A model generated the notes under the pieces. The model was not told the origin of the DNA. It saw nothing but the letters and a program-made list of their open reading frames with translations, and searched no databases. Source: Papio anubis (Eukaryota; Chordata; Mammalia; Primates; Cercopithecidae). Taken from it: a DNA stretch of 64,000 nucleotides. Both the position numbers and the translations under genes were made by a program. The stretch is from the NCBI RefSeq assembly GCF_008728515.1, contig NC_044986.1, positions 61,493,159 through 61,557,158 of the forward strand, in the 5' to 3' direction. How positions within the stretch are numbered: the stretch's first letter is position 1; the number at the start of each line of letters is the position of its first letter. This document shows, piece by piece, positions 43,650 to 56,791 of this stretch.

Positions 43650-45270
43650 TTAAAAATTGTTATTATAATGCCCTGAAAGCTCACTAGAAACATATGCTGA
43701 TAATCTGTCACAAATAGAAATTTTGCATTGGTTTGGCATAGTTCCATTCCTAAAGCATAAAAACAGGGGAGAAGAGACCATTTTACTCTATGGTCCTCCT
43801 TGCTGTTTTCTCTCCTTGCGATTCTATCTGAATTCAATGTATCCTGAGCAATAGTTTAGTCTTCCTATAGGCTGGGGTTAATTAATTTTAAATATTCTTC
43901 TACCCTAGATCTTGGTAGATTACCTGACAATACTATTTTTACCACTTTCTTACTCCAAATTATTTTAATGGTTTCTTAATTTTCATTGCTTTAAACCTAA
44001 TTTCTTCTCACTGACTTTCAAAGCCACCCATTGTGTATTCTATTCTTACCTAATCAGTCTTATTTTTCACTCTTCCAAATTGTATCGCATGTTTGGACAT
44101 TGCCCGTGCACTACTGTTGTTAAATGTCTTACTATTTCTGTCTTAGTCTTTGATGATGATGTCTTCACTCATGTTGTCTTCCCCTTAAATTCCTTCTACT
44201 AAGAGGCACACTCCAAATAGTGCTCTAAGTTCTTCATCCCCTTACTGACTATTGTCTCACTAATTATTATTTAATGCTTCCTAGGAATGTGACTTCATAC
44301 TTACTCCACCCTGTACATTTTCTTCAGTAGGAGAAACGGTAATAAGGAATGCAACCTGTGCTCACGAACAAGGGTCATTGCAAATGCAGCCTTGGTTCAT
44401 TATAACTGGGAATTCATCTATTTAATCCAAATGTAGTCTGTAAATTTTAGGGGTTTGTCCACTGGGGCTGATACTTCTCTTTCTAAAAAAAATTGTTTTC
44501 AGATCTCTGATTCTTACTTATGTATCTTGTTTTTTCTCATAAAACATTAAACCCATTTTAATATTTTTATCAACTATTACCTATTCCATAATTATCCAGT
44601 TAGTATCATAAATATTTTATTCCTGTCATTTGTCATTTGATAAGTATTGCCTTCTATTCCTAAAAATAATTTGAGGGTATTTATTTTTTCTTCTAAATCA
44701 CAATATAAGGTACTTCAAGTCAAAGACTTTGACTCATACTTCAGAGCTTAATAAATGCATAAGTATTCAGGCTTGATTTAACTGCTATCCCAATTTACAA
44801 TTAGTTGTCCAATTATGAATTTTGACAACAATGTGCTATTTTATTTGCCACTTTTTATATTACATGCTGCTCCAGAGTCTAAGAATCTTGAAGATCAGGA
44901 TAATTTATTAAAATTTTCCTGTATTGCCCTCCAGACTAGCTTTAGGCTCATATTTGATACTTAAAACAAAGTCTTAGTAGTTGATTCATTGACTGAATTA
45001 GAAATGAGTTATCTGACTGTAAATGAAATTTTAAGATAAATATTCAGTGAAGCATGGTATCAGTATATTTAAATTTAATTTTTGATTTGTTAACTTGACA
45101 TAAACCTTTGCGGATGATTAATGTTTTCATATCTAAAATAATATAACTTTGTATTAATTGGCTTGAGTCTAAGAACATTAATTTAAGCACAATATGTTAT
45201 TTGAATACAGCTGTTCACCCACATGTGGGCACCCCCAGGATCAAAACCGGCTTGGGTGAAATCCGCATAC
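43650..45270. other. non-coding DNA, nothing recognised
   Basis: Anonymous AT-rich sequence. Minus-strand frame 43610-43837 overlaps the hairpin and is unsupported. 44820-45000 has a weak L2-tail appearance. Confidence 0.5.
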
Positions 45271-45280
45271 AGAGTCTTAC

Positions 45281-45597
45281 TTTTCTTTTGTTGTTGTTGT
45301 TTTGATTTGAAACAGAGAGTCTTGCTCTGTCACCCAAGCTGGAGTGCAGTGATGTTATCATAGCTCACTGCAGCCTCTACTTCCTGGGCTCAAGCGATCT
45401 TTCCACTTCAACCTCCTGAGTAGCTGTGACCACATGCATGCACCACCGTCTGACTAATTTTGTTTTGTTTTGTTTTTTATAGAGATGAGATCTCACTTTA
45501 TTTCCTAGGCTGGTCTTGAACTTCTGGGTTCAAGTGACCCTCCTGCCTCAGCCTCCCATAATGCTGGGATTACAGGTGTGAGCCACTGTGCCTAGCC
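45281..45597 (-). mobile_element. Alu, old (AluJ-like)
   Basis: Antisense Alu with a TTG-repeat tail, CACCCAAGCTGGAGTGCAGT, ATCATAGCTCACTGCAGCCT (an AluJ-type variant), a TTTTG repeat between the arms, and GAGCCACTGTGCCTAGCC. Flanks AGAGTCTTACTTTTCTT and AGGGTCTTATTCTTCTT are a decayed target duplication. Confidence 0.93.
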
Positions 45598-45610
45598 AGG
45601 GTCTTATTCT

Positions 45611-46744
45611 TCTTATCTTACTTCTGGGAAATCTATTCTTTACTATCTTTATTCTTCTCAAATATGCTATCTTGTCTTTATCTCTTTCATATGACTTTGC
45701 TTCAAATTTTACAAAGACAATAGAGCTTATCAGTTATCAATGCTCTAAGGTTAGACATGCTTACCTGTAATGTTATCTAATATCTATTCAAGTCAGAGAT
45801 AGTGATATTCAGGCTTATATCAAAAACTTATTCTTTTATCTTTGATTTCGCTCTTGTCCTCTTTCCAAATACTCAGTGTCTTTATTTCATCAAATGTTCT
45901 GTAATATCTTCCTCTACATTTGTTTCTTTCTCTCTACATAGAAATGTGTTGAAAATGCTTCCATCCACAAAATATGTTATTTTGGTGTTAAATCCCTTCT
46001 ACATGCCCTATCATTTTTCTCCAAACATTTTGGGAAATAGTAGCTTACACTATAAGTACTGAATTTAGTATATCCTGTTCGATCCATGATTTATTTATTT
46101 TAAGCTAAATTTTTACCTGATCAGGTCACTGAAAATATTTTAATTAAATTTTTAGTATGATAATCCAATGAGCATCTTTAGACTTCAATTTTCTTTATTT
46201 CATGGCAATATTTGTCACGACTGACCAGTGTTTCCTTCTTCAAACATATTTTTCTCCCATGGTTTCTGGGATAATTTTCGTTTTCCATTTACCATATACA
46301 CCTCTGGCCATTTCTCAATATGCTCTGTGAACTCCTCTTTGCTATGCATTGTCATATCAACATTCTTCAGGAGTCTACATTTTAAATCCTTCTTATCACA
46401 CTGTATTCTTCCTACGAATTGATCTACACCCAAGGAACAACTATGATCTATATTTATAATAGATGAACACATTTTATCTCACTTGTAAACATTAATTAAT
46501 TGGTAGATTTTCTTTACTTCATTTACCTTAAAAATCAATCCATGGTTAAACTTGTTTATACAATCTTTAAATATTTGTTCTCTATATACATCCTCACTAG
46601 TGTCTATTGAAGCGGTTTGGAGTTCACCATACCTTGTTTGAAAAATTTTAATAGTCTTTTCATCGTCATCTGCACTTCTCTACTCTCACCTCCCTTAGTT
46701 GTGCCCTGCTCTACCCTAGTGTGATGCTGCTTCTTCTTCTTTTA
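45611..46744. other. non-coding DNA, nothing recognised
   Basis: Frames at 45802-46062 (plus) and 46215-46472 (minus) have no recognisable domain. Confidence 0.5.
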
Positions 46745-46809
46745 TTTTTTTTTGAAATGGAGTCTTGCTCTGTCGCCCAGGCTGGAGTGCAGTGGCATGA
46801 TCTCGGCTC
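46745..46809 (-). mobile_element. very short 5'-truncated Alu
   Basis: Only the first part of an antisense Alu is present: T run, AATGGAGTCTTGCTCTGTCG, CCCAGGCTGGAGTGCAGTGG, CATGATCTCGGCTC, then unrelated DNA. About 60 bp of body is present. Confidence 0.92.
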
Positions 46810-46874
46810 TAAAAATGAATTCATATAGAATACTCAAAATGTTTAAAAAGCAACATATGAGAAGAAATAAGCCT

Positions 46875-47012
46875 TAGCTGAGAAACAGGGGCCCAGGACT
46901 ACTTGTGTCTTGCCCTACTAATTTACTGTGCGACTTCTGGAAAATTATTTATTCTTTTTCAGCCTTAGTTCCCTCCTCTGAAAAATGGTAAGCATGTACT
47001 GAATGGCCAAGA
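46875..47012 (+). mobile_element. MIR SINE
   Basis: ACTAATTTACTGTGCGACTT, TTTCAGCCTTAGTTCCCTCC and CTCTGAAAAATGGTAAGCAT correspond to the MIR core (TAGCTGTGTGACC..CTCAGTTTCC..CTGTAAAATGG). Confidence 0.65.
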
Positions 47013-47014
47013 AC

Positions 47015-49370
47015 AATTATTTTTTTAAATAGCAGCAAATTTTCACATAACTAACATTTTAAAAATGGTCTTTTTAAAGAAGCATAAAATATATTTTCAA
47101 CAGTTGAACAGGTTCATATCTTCTAATTTTTTTTATTCAGGATTATGGATTTTTTAATGAAAGAAGAATAACCTCTTTTTGATTGTGCATCCTGGTCTAT
47201 CTAGCCTGATTTATTTTTATAGAAATATAAAGACATGAGATAACAGACCCTTTGGATGACATATATTCCATTTTAGAAGAAAGAAAATGTTCAGGACTGC
47301 CTATATTTTCTTGGCTGTGCAAAGGTCAAAATATTAAGAATTATCTTTAATATTTTTCTAGCCTGATAATCATCTTTTTTCATATGTCATGCAATTGTCC
47401 ACCCATGACGTTTTATAACCCAGCCAAGTTAGCCTGATAAAAGCCCTTACATTCTATTACTCATCTAGATTCCATTGGATTGCCTCTTTGTATTTTGTGT
47501 GTTCCTCATATTTCAACAAATGTGAATCACTACTCTAATGATATAATAAAAAAGATGACAGAATGACAAAGGACTTACAGACTGAGTGCATTGGACTTGG
47601 GTTATAATTATTGTATCACTCATTTTTGTTAAAATATTTTTCTAATGGTCACTGGAATAAATCTTGTTATATACATATACTCAATCTAATATCAGATAAA
47701 AAAGCATAGTATTTAAAAAGTGATAATAAATAATAAAATTATTTAGTACGTTTTGCCAGAAGTATATAAAACTCTCCATCAGATATGACACATCCTTCTA
47801 CCTGTCTTTGCCCTCTCTCACCCATTTTGCCTATTTTGAGGAATAATTAAGGTAAATATTTATTTCAATTAAAATAGCAAATACTATAAAACAGTACTGA
47901 TAGAAAAGAATAATTTACAAAAAGTAAATGGGACAGGGGGTTTATCTGGCTATGACCAGGTACCACCAAGAATTAATACATATTAAGGATCCTTATGTCT
48001 AGACCAGGTTCTGCATACGGATATGCCCATTTTCCTCTAAAAAGTTACAGTCCGAATGGCAGTCATGAGATAGACAAATAGAAAAAGAACAAAAATATAT
48101 TAGGAAGCATTTAATGGACACATATTGTTGCTATTTATATTATAATTATGTAATATCTTTCAGGAGCAAGGAGAAATATGTCAATGAGGTGAGAATAGGG
48201 AAAATTACAATGATATTCTCGTATCCAAATGGGAGAATATATCAAATCTTCCCAGATAACTGTAGAAAGCATTAATGGAAGAAATAATATATAGGAAATT
48301 TTTAACTATAGAGAAGAAAATTGTCTAGAACACACTTACAGCGTGCCCAATAGAGAACAGAAATTTGTAGAATTACTCACTGACTGAAGAGAGTGAAATA
48401 GAAAGATTTCATGATTATGATTTTTTTCATAAAGCATTTTGATATTTCTTCTTTTAAAAATCAAGTTCTTAAAGCATGCGTATAATTATTGAAGAGATCG
48501 AACAGTCTTCTTGGGAAGACTCTTGAGTCACAACAGAGACATGGCAAGAGAAGGAATTGATGGGCGGTCCAGAGAAAATGAAGAGTGTGTTCTGTTCCAG
48601 GGTTAATATACAAGATTAGAGCATTTGCATGCCCAGTGCCTATCATAGTGCCTGCTCACTCCTGACTGTTAATTTAAAAATTGTTATAGAATACAATGAA
48701 GACTAAATAGCTGCAACATTATGTGGATTCTGAGTAATTATGTAGGGCTTTAGAAGATGGATTGTAAAAAAGTATAATTTACAAATCTTTTATTCTGCAC
48801 TAAATCAGTATTGGTGTTAGTCAACTGAATGTATTTGGGTGAGAGTAGAAGGAAAATATGTAGATACTAATTATTACTGCTTTCCAGAAGCAATCACTTT
48901 GGAATCATAGATTTTTCTCTCACTTTTATGGTATTCACCATTATTTCTCAATAACTTGCTTTTCCTTAAATTGCTTTATTTCTTAGTGTTAATGATTAGA
49001 TAATGACAAATTTCACTATGGACGGTCAGAATTTTGGTTTATAATCAATATATTGTACTATAAATTTCTTAGATGTATTTTCAATGATTACATTTCATTG
49101 ACATATTATCGATGAGTTATATAGTGCTATATATATTTTATTTCTTGGGGTAAATAATTACTCATTTTTTGTTTGATTTTTTTAATCTTCCAAAACTATA
49201 AATTTCCATGCAATAGTTTCAAATCGATGAGATAATCCATAAAGCTTTATTTCTCCTCTCTCTCTTTTTCTTTTTGGCAGTATCTCTCCTGGAGTATGTT
49301 TTGCTTTTGAATGAGTACTCTCTAGGCCTGCTGCTCAGTTGCTGTTCTGCAATCTGTCTTCACCATGATC
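47015..49370. other. AT-rich non-coding DNA
   Basis: 2.3 kb without a recognised repeat or coding signal. Confidence 0.5.
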
Positions 49371-49379
49371 CTGTAAAAT

Positions 49380-50600
49380 CCTTTAAGCCATTTTTCTGTC
49401 CTGGATACCCTGTTTTCTGATTCCCAGAACTCCTTCTTTCTTGACGTATTCTCTCATTTCGGTAGCACACATTTTTTTCAATAGTTTTTGTGCATGAGTG
49501 AATGCTTGTGAAGTTTGTGAGTTTTTATGTCTGAGAATGTCTTGGCAGTTTTGATTATTTGTCTAGATATGGAGTTCTCCATAGATGGTCACTTCCATTA
49601 AATCATCAGGCATTACTTCATGGTCCTCAAGCTTTCATTGTGGCTGTTTAAAATAATCAATTATATTTTGATTTCTGATCTTCTCTTTATAATATTTTAT
49701 TTTTAATCTCCCATCTCTGGTAGTGTTTATGATCTCCCCTTAGGCATAAGTGTTCTGAAATTTTACATTAATGAGCTTTGGTACAGATCTTTTTCATCCG
49801 TTTTACTGGACAGTAGGTGGATAGTTTCAGTATGGAAACACATGTGTTTTACCTTTAATTTTGGAGAGCATAAGTGAATTTTTTTTAAATTCTTTGGCTT
49901 CATTTCCTCTGTTCTTTATTCCTCATAGATTCATTATTTGGTTTTGGGTTTTCTAGATAGTCTTTTAATTTTCTTCTTTTGTCTCTCACTATATATTTGT
50001 ATTTATATGTTGTCTTTCTGAAAGATTGTCTTCATTTTGTCCTCAACTGAAGTGTTGTTTACTACAATTGAATTTTAAAGACATAAGTTTGTTCTCTGAA
50101 TAAGACTTTTAAAGATTTATTTTTGTTTCATGGATCCAAAAGCTTTTTTTTTCTGTTCCCAGCATTGCCTTTATTTTAAATCTTTTCTGTCATCTTTACT
50201 CTTTTTCTGTTTGTTTGTTTGTTCTGTCGTCATTCATATGAGGAGCCAATCCTTGACTCTCATTTTATTTATAAAAAATGAGACCTTAAGAATTGACTGG
50301 ATATGACTACCATCAGCATGTAGAGTGGATTCTTGTGCTTGAGTATAAGATGAAGTGGCTTGGCAATTGTTGGGGGAGGGCACCACCTATCAGTTGCAGT
50401 GGGTTTTTTTCTTTGGCTGCTCAGTTGTCCCAGAAAAGGTACAGCAATTTCCTACCTGGTAGAGAGGGGAGTGAGAAAGTCTGGCTACTAACTTTCTTAA
50501 CTCCAAATAGAGAGAGAAAGCTGAGGTTTTTGCCAGTTAGCACATATATGTATATTCATCAATTAGCAAATACATCAAGTTAAAATAAATCCCATGTTAT
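49380..50600 (-). mobile_element. probable old LINE segment (L1M 5'/ORF1 type)
   Basis: Antisense reading shows GTCTGAGAATGTCTTGGCAG, TTACATTAATGAGCTTTGG, TTTCCTCTGTTCTTTATTCC and TTTCATGGATCCAAAAGC, which resembles the antisense 5' half of old L1M elements. Divergence is high and I cannot give residue-level support. The frame at 50293-50583 lies inside and is unsupported. Confidence 0.4.
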
Positions 50601-50867
50601 TTATGCAGGTTTTAATGATTTATTTCTCTACTTGATGTCTTGTGAAAATACCAACCAATTGATGGTATGAATCACAAGGATAAAAGTAATGCTAGAAAAA
50701 ATATGAATATGTTTTTAACTGATTAGACCTATCTGTAGGTGACCTCAGTTACTCTTACAGAACAATTGCTTTGTTAGAAGAGCACAGTTTTTAATACATT
50801 ACTTGTCAACTTTGGATGATGTTAGCAGTGATCTCTAAATAAATTTACTATGCTCCCTATTATACCA

Positions 50868-50932
50868 GTGTGTGTGTGTTTGTATGGATGTTTATGTTAT
50901 ACGTGTGTGTGTGTGTGTGTGTGTATGGATAG
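50868..50932. repeat. (TG)n compound microsatellite
   Basis: GTGTGTGTGTGTTTGTATGG then a second run (GTGTGTGTGTGTGTGTGTGT) near 50901-50922 and TATGGATAGG. Confidence 0.92.
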
Positions 50933-50985
50933 GTTAATTATAGAACATCATAAAATATACAAATAAATTAGAAAAGATGGATGTA

Positions 50986-51640
50986 TTAGGTAGTGTCCTT
51001 GTAGGAAACTGATGATTTTGGAACTTTGAACACAATGAAGGGACTATGTACAGAGCTGTAGTTAGAGTTGAGGGAATCAGCAAAGATTGTTGATGGACTA
51101 GCAACATCAGAAAATGGTACCACCTGTAGCCCTGAAGGGGCTAGGGGATGAACTAGTAATACTAGAGCCAGGAGGAAGCACAAGTCTTGGAAGAGGAGCT
51201 GCCCAACACCAGGTGTAACTGTGGAGAAGAACAGCTATTTCCAGGATTCTGGTGCCCAAGCAAAGAGAAAATAGGAGTCAGAAAATAGTCACCTTAACTT
51301 CCTCTTTCATTGTCTAATCTCTACCTGGTTCTCTTTATTGGCGAAATCCAACCAAAATCAAAAGTGCAAGGAGCCCAGGTCACTGTTCCTAGAGTACAGC
51401 CTGTCTATGGCACAGAGCAGGGAACGGGGTAAAGAATGGATCTTGAGGAACAGAGTATGACCAATTTAATACAATTTTGAAAATTATATACAAATATGTC
51501 ACAGTATTTCTCCACAGATTAGGGAGGACTGATTGCCATGAGCATCCTACGTTGGTGAACATGTTTTTAGACTCTAAGAAGTAGAGTTGGATATGGAAGT
51601 GAGCAGAGGTCCTAAAAGGAAATCTCATTCCAATCCAAAT
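50986..51640. other. unclassified interspersed repeat
   Basis: GTAGCCCTGAAGGGGCTAGG, GGAAGAGGAGCTGCCCAACA, CAGGATTCTGGTGCCCAAGC and CTATGGCACAGAGCAGGG have the texture of a high-copy retroelement internal sequence that I recognise but cannot name. The open frames at 50986-51183 and 51389-51628 on the minus strand fall in it. Confidence 0.4.
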
Positions 51641-51821
51641 TTTTCTTAATAAATACTTGTAACATTTTAACCTGTTTATGGATCATCAAGAATTGGACTA
51701 AATTGCAGATTCTGATTCAATGAATCTGTAGTGGTGCTGGAGATTCTGCATCTCGAGCCATCTTCCAAATGATGCCACTATTTCCGGTCAGAGACCGACA
51801 CTTGAATAGCAACTTTCTCTC

Positions 51822-52105
51822 TTTTTTTTTTTTTTAGATCTGTAGCCCAGGCTGGAGTGCAGTGGCACAATCTTGACTCATTGAAACCTCTGCCTCCCAG
51901 GTTCAAGTGATTCTCTGGTCTCAGCCTCCCAATAAACTGGGATTACAGGTGTGCGCCACCACTCCCGGCCCAATTTTGTAGTTTTAGTAGAAATAGGGTT
52001 TCACTATGTTGGCCAGACTGGTCTTGAACTCATGGCTTCAAGTGATCTGTCCACCTCAGCCTCCCAAAGTGCTGGGATTACATACATGAGCCACCATGCA
52101 GGACC
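51822..52105 (-). mobile_element. Alu, full length
   Basis: Antisense Alu: T run, CCCAGGCTGGAGTGCAGTGG, GTAGTTTTAGTAGAAATAGG and GAGCCACCATGCAGGACC. Several substitutions; AluS-age. Confidence 0.93.
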
Positions 52106-53617
52106 ACTTTTTTCAACAGGACTAAGCCTACAGGCAATTAATCACCTGCTTTTTCTATTGCTTTCAAGATTCTTTAACTTTACAGAGGTGTGGGGAAAAA
52201 AAAAAGGCTTAAGCCTAGAAAGTCTGCAAGTTTCCCTGTGAAATGAAACGTTTAACCAGATAATCTCCAACAGTATCTAAAAATTAAAAATCGAATTCTG
52301 TGAAGCACACAGACTTTTTTTGTACTTCATGATTTAAAACACAAATTACTGACTTTCCCATATTGTGTATGTGTTTTTAAAATAACACAAGACACAAATG
52401 AATTATTTGGGACATAATATATGTAAAATAGAGATCAGTGAACAAGTTAAGTAGGAATAGAACAATTTAATTAAATAATTTGAAAGAAAGGCTTTATAGT
52501 TACAAATGAATACAACATGGTGGGTGGAAAAATGTGTTATTTTCTTGTCACATGTTTATCATATTAAGATTGTGTATAATTAATAATTTCATTGCCCTTT
52601 TGCAGGTTAATACACATTTTAGGAAAATGAAGTCATACATAAAGTATATAAATAGGAAAAACACTGGTTTTTCTAAAAAAATATTTACATAGAAACAGCA
52701 GCATGACCATAATAATGGTTATTTTTATTATTAAAGCCCTAATGAGCTTTCATTTGTTCCCTAGATTCCAAATCTATTCCTAGATTGATTCACTTATCAA
52801 ACTTGTCATTGAAAATAAATTTTTTTTTGTCACTGCTTTGGGAAGATTAAGAAATTGTTTATTTCATTAAATGCGAAGTTAAAGTATCTAACCCATTATA
52901 AAAATATTTACGATTTTAAAAATGTGTGTCATTCAATATAAATTGATGCTTAGGAAAATTTCCATAGTCACTCTTAGTGCTATTTTGGATTGTTGACCAC
53001 AGTAGAAACAGACCAGTTAAAAAACAAAACAAAATAAAACAAAACAAACAAAAGGAAAAACATGTTAAGTAAGCTACTTTAGGGTTGAGTAGCTTATCTA
53101 TTGATTTTCTTCACAAGATGAACCCAAGGAGATCTCATTACATTCGTGATTTATTCAATTTTTTCTTCCAGAATGTTATCTATGGTATCAATTTTGAAAA
53201 AAATTCAAAATGTGCATTTATTATATTATTCTATATAGATCTGTACCTGAGTAAATCGATAACTTTCTTGTTTACTGATACTTACCTTGTTCTTCTAACA
53301 CTGTAAGCCTTCAGAGTACTAGAATAGCACAAAGTATACACACATGTCTGTCTGCTGAGATCTCTTTGGATATTTTACTGACATCCTGCATGATCTCATG
53401 AAGGATTTAGAAAACATAAAGACTTATGATTCAGAAGCTGTTCATCCATTTTACTTTTCATATGTTTGTTTTTTCCATTTTTTCTTTTGTTCCATAACCA
53501 TAAGAATTCACATCTTATACCATATGACAAAAACTTTTTAAGCAAAAATGAAGAGTGCATCTGCCAATGTGATTTTTGTTCTCAGCTTTGTCTTAAAAAC
53601 AAACATTATCTTTTGGG
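52106..53617. other. AT-rich non-coding DNA
   Basis: Includes an AAAAC-type run at 53018-53052. The rest is not recognised. Confidence 0.55.
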
Positions 53618-53626
53618 GCTTTTATG

Positions 53627-53895
53627 GTTTTTTTTTTTTTTCTTTTTTCTTTTTTTTTTGAGACGGAGTCTTGCTCTGTCACCAGGCTGGAGTGCAGTGG
53701 TATGATCTTCACTCACTGAAACCTCCGCCTCCTGGGTTCAAGCAATTCCCCTGCCCTCCTGAGTATCTGTAATTACAGGCATGCACCCCCATGCCTGGCT
53801 AATTTTTTGTATTTTAGTAGAGATGGGGTTTCACCATGTTGGCCAAGACGGTCTCAACCTCCTGACCTTGTGATCCACCCACCTCGGCCTCCCAA
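53627..53895 (-). mobile_element. Alu, 5'-truncated
   Basis: Antisense Alu from an interrupted T run through CACCAGGCTGGAGTGCAGTG and AGAGATGGGGTTTCACCATG, stopping at CCTCGGCCTCCCAA. GCTTTTATG at 53618-53626 and 53896-53904 is a 9-bp target duplication, so the truncation happened at insertion. Confidence 0.95.
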
Positions 53896-53904
53896 GCTTT
53901 TATG

Positions 53905-54799
53905 AATTTTTAAAGGCTACAATATTTGCCTCTGACCATATGATGTTTACTGTTGAATTATGTCTTTTCTCTCCATATTTCACCAAAGATTTCACCTGTG
54001 TCTTCCCCATGTACTTCACCAACAGAAAACCAAAATAATACATGTATATAGATTCTACTCATGAATTAGAGGAAATGTAAAACTTAATTAGGCCAAATGA
54101 CAGTGCAGGGTATCCAAGGTGACCCTTTTATTGCAAAGTAAATTCAGAGTGATTAAAATAAAATCCTACCACATTTTCTGGACAAACAAATAATAGACAT
54201 CTTTAATTTTAGCAGCGTCCAGAAGAGCACTTTTAATTCTCATCAAAGTCCCTACCCTTTTCTCCCCAACACTTTGAACGTTAGAATTCTCATTTATAAA
54301 CTTTAGAGAATTAAAGGAGAAACTAAGATCCTTCCTTTACTTAAATGTATGTAACTATAAATTTTTATATATCTTTAAATTTGTGCTTGTCTTAGTTGTC
54401 AGTTAAAAATAAAACATTAGCATACTAAAAAAAGACATTTAAAAATAATTATACTTACATCTAACCTGCTATTTTTAATCATCTCTTTCCTCACTCACAT
54501 ATCCCCTGATTTACAATTTTACTTAATTTCTTTTTTTTACAGCACGATTTTATTTATGTTTTGCAAGAATATGTATATATGAAGCGTTAAAATGCAGGTG
54601 TAAATTAATCTACTTAAGCATAATTTGGAATTTCTCATTATGGTATTTCAAATCACTGTTAATTTGCATGGAAAAGAGTTTGCATTTCAGAATATCATTT
54701 TGCTCTTAGCAATAAAGGAAAGGCACATACTATCCACTCTTAACTTGAATAAAATTTCCCTCAACCAAATTGAGTCTTAAAATTATGTGTTGTCTTTCT
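53905..54799. other. AT-rich non-coding DNA
   Basis: Nothing recognised. Confidence 0.5.
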
Positions 54800-54912
54800 T
54801 ATTTGCCTTTTACAGATAAAGAAAACGTGGCTAAGATAAGTGACTTGCCCAAAGTCACAGAGTTTTCTAATAGTAATTTCTAGACTAGGACTCAGGTACC
54901 TCGATTCACTAT
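54800..54912 (-). mobile_element. MIR SINE
   Basis: TTTACAGATAAAGAAAACGT, AGTGACTTGCCCAAAGTCAC and CTAGACTAGGACTCAGGTAC are the antisense MIR core. Confidence 0.75.
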
Positions 54913-55063
54913 ATGGTATACTTATGATTATACAACACATCTATTTAATTTTAGAATGCCAACTGTAGGCATACAGTACCAATACATATACAAGAAATTT
55001 ATGACAAAAATATAACCAATGAATTTTCAACATCTATTCTCAATCTACTGTGTGAAAAAATTA

Positions 55064-55346
55064 TTATTATTATTATTATTATTTTGAGACGGAGTCTTGC
55101 TCTGTCGCCCAGGCTGGAGTGCAGTGGCCGGATCTCAGCTCACTGCAAGCTCCGCCTCCCGGGTTCACGCCATTCTCCTGGCTCAGCCTCCCGAGTAGCT
55201 GGGACTACAGCTGCCCTCCACCTCGCCCGGCTAGTTTTTTTGTATTTTTTAGTAGAGACGGGGTTTCCCTGTGTTAGCCAGGATGGTCTCGATCTCCTGA
55301 CCTTGTGATCCGCCCGTCTCGGCCTCCCAAAGTGCTGGGATTACAG
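55064..55346 (-). mobile_element. young AluY, Old World monkey type, 5'-truncated
   Basis: Begins with an (ATT)n tail (55061-55081), then GAGACGGAGTCTTGCTCTGT and GCAGTGGCCGGATCTCAGCT, whose reverse complement contains GATCCGGCCACTGC, a cercopithecid AluYR marker. GATCCGCCCGTCTCGGCC implies GAGACGGGCGGATC in sense. It stops at GGATTACAG. GAAAAAATTA at 55054-55063 and 55347-55356 is the target duplication. Confidence 0.95.
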
Positions 55347-55544
55347 GAAAAAATTACCTTTTAAAATTGTAGGGGTAACACTTAATGCATGCTGGTCTTA
55401 AACACTTCGTGAAAATATTATCTAATTCTTTTACTTCTAACTCCTTGACTAAATATACGAATGTCCTAGCTACAAACTGACATCTGTAATTTGATTGGAA
55501 TGACTGAATATAGAATGTGGTCAGAATTTGTATATATCGGATGC

Positions 55545-56290
55545 TTTGGGTGACCTGACCAGATTCCTGTTATTTGGCTGTTGCACCCATTCTCCAGCTG
55601 TTGTAACTCCAGCCTTCCCCAGAGGCTTGTCCATGGCAAACGGAGCTACCCCAATGGGAAACCCCTAGGAAGTTGTACCTTCTCCCTGTTGGGCAGCCTC
55701 TAGCTAATGACTGAGTCAGCTAGGGGTACAACAGCTTATCTCTAGGTAAGACAACCTCTGTCATGGTATTTACACTCCAGATTCTACCATTATACTATAC
55801 TTACCTTAGACTTCTCTTGACACCATGTCTTTGCCCGCATTTCCTTCAACATTAACATGCTTTACTCATTCCCTTCTTCTGAGAGGACCCCTCAATAAAT
55901 CATCTGTTCAAGAATCACTGTTTTTTGTTTTTATTTTGTTTTTTTAATTTTTCTGTCACCCAGGCTGGAGGGCAGTGGCAGGATCTCGGCTCACTGCAAG
56001 CTCTGCCTCCGGGGTTCACTCCATTCTCCTGCCTCAGCCTCCCAAGTAGCTGGGACTACAGGCTCCCGCCACTACGCCCGGCTAATTTTTTGTACTTTTA
56101 GTAGAGATGAGGTTTCACCGTGTTAGCCAGGATGGTCTCGATCTCCTGACCTCGTGATCTGCCCGCCTCGGCCTCCCAAAGTGCTGGGATTACAGGCTTG
56201 AGCCACCGCATCCGGACAATAATCACTGTTTTAAACTCCGCATCTAAGTATCTATATCTCAGATGGTAGCATATAACATCAATCCACAGC
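55545..56290 (+). mobile_element. possible LTR, interrupted by an Alu
   Basis: CTGAGAGGACCCCTCAATAAATCATCTG is LTR-like (polyadenylation signal plus U5-like text). Upstream CCAGGAAGTTGTACC-type and AGCTAATGACTGAGTCAGCT blocks are less AT-rich than the surroundings. Family unknown. Confidence 0.3.
55925..56220 (-). mobile_element. AluY, Old World monkey type
   Basis: Antisense Alu with an interrupted T tail, CCAGGCTGGAGGGCAGTGGC, GTACTTTTAGTAGAGATGAG and TTACAGGCTTGAGCCACCGC (sense GGCTCAAGCCTGTAA). AATCACTGTTTT at 55913-55924 and 56221-56232 is a perfect 12-bp target duplication. Confidence 0.96.
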
Positions 56291-56791
56291 TAGAGAAACA
56301 TAGGGTTCGACGCATTAAAGGTGACCCTAGTAACAACAGAAACCAATTGACTAGATTGAATCCACTCACTAACCCACATTAAAGATCTGACAGATGTGTG
56401 TCCATTTTAGATGTAATCAAACCTTATCTGCCTGTTTTTCTATTCTTCTTCTCTACTGACACTCAAAAATTATGAGAAACACAAAAAGCAAGAAATAAAA
56501 AACAAAAAACTTGTGAAGAGAAAAAGTTATCAACAGAATCAGACTCAGAGTTAACGCTGATATTGGAGCTATTATACAGGAACTATCATACTACTATGTT
56601 AAAAGATTAACTGAAAAATATTGGACAATGTTTATGAACAGATGAGGAATTTGGGGAGAGAGATGGAAACTATTAAGGTAGGTCACATACAAATTCTAGA
56701 AATTAAAAAAAAAAAAAAAACCACTATCAGTGGTAAAGAATGATAAACTGCCAGCAACAGTGGAGGCCAATAGGAATTGTGCACAAAATTG

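Noticed and set aside
49442..49480. TTTCGGTAGCACACATTTTT resembling the start of U6 snRNA
   Set aside because: The match stops after about 15 bases and no further U6 sequence follows.
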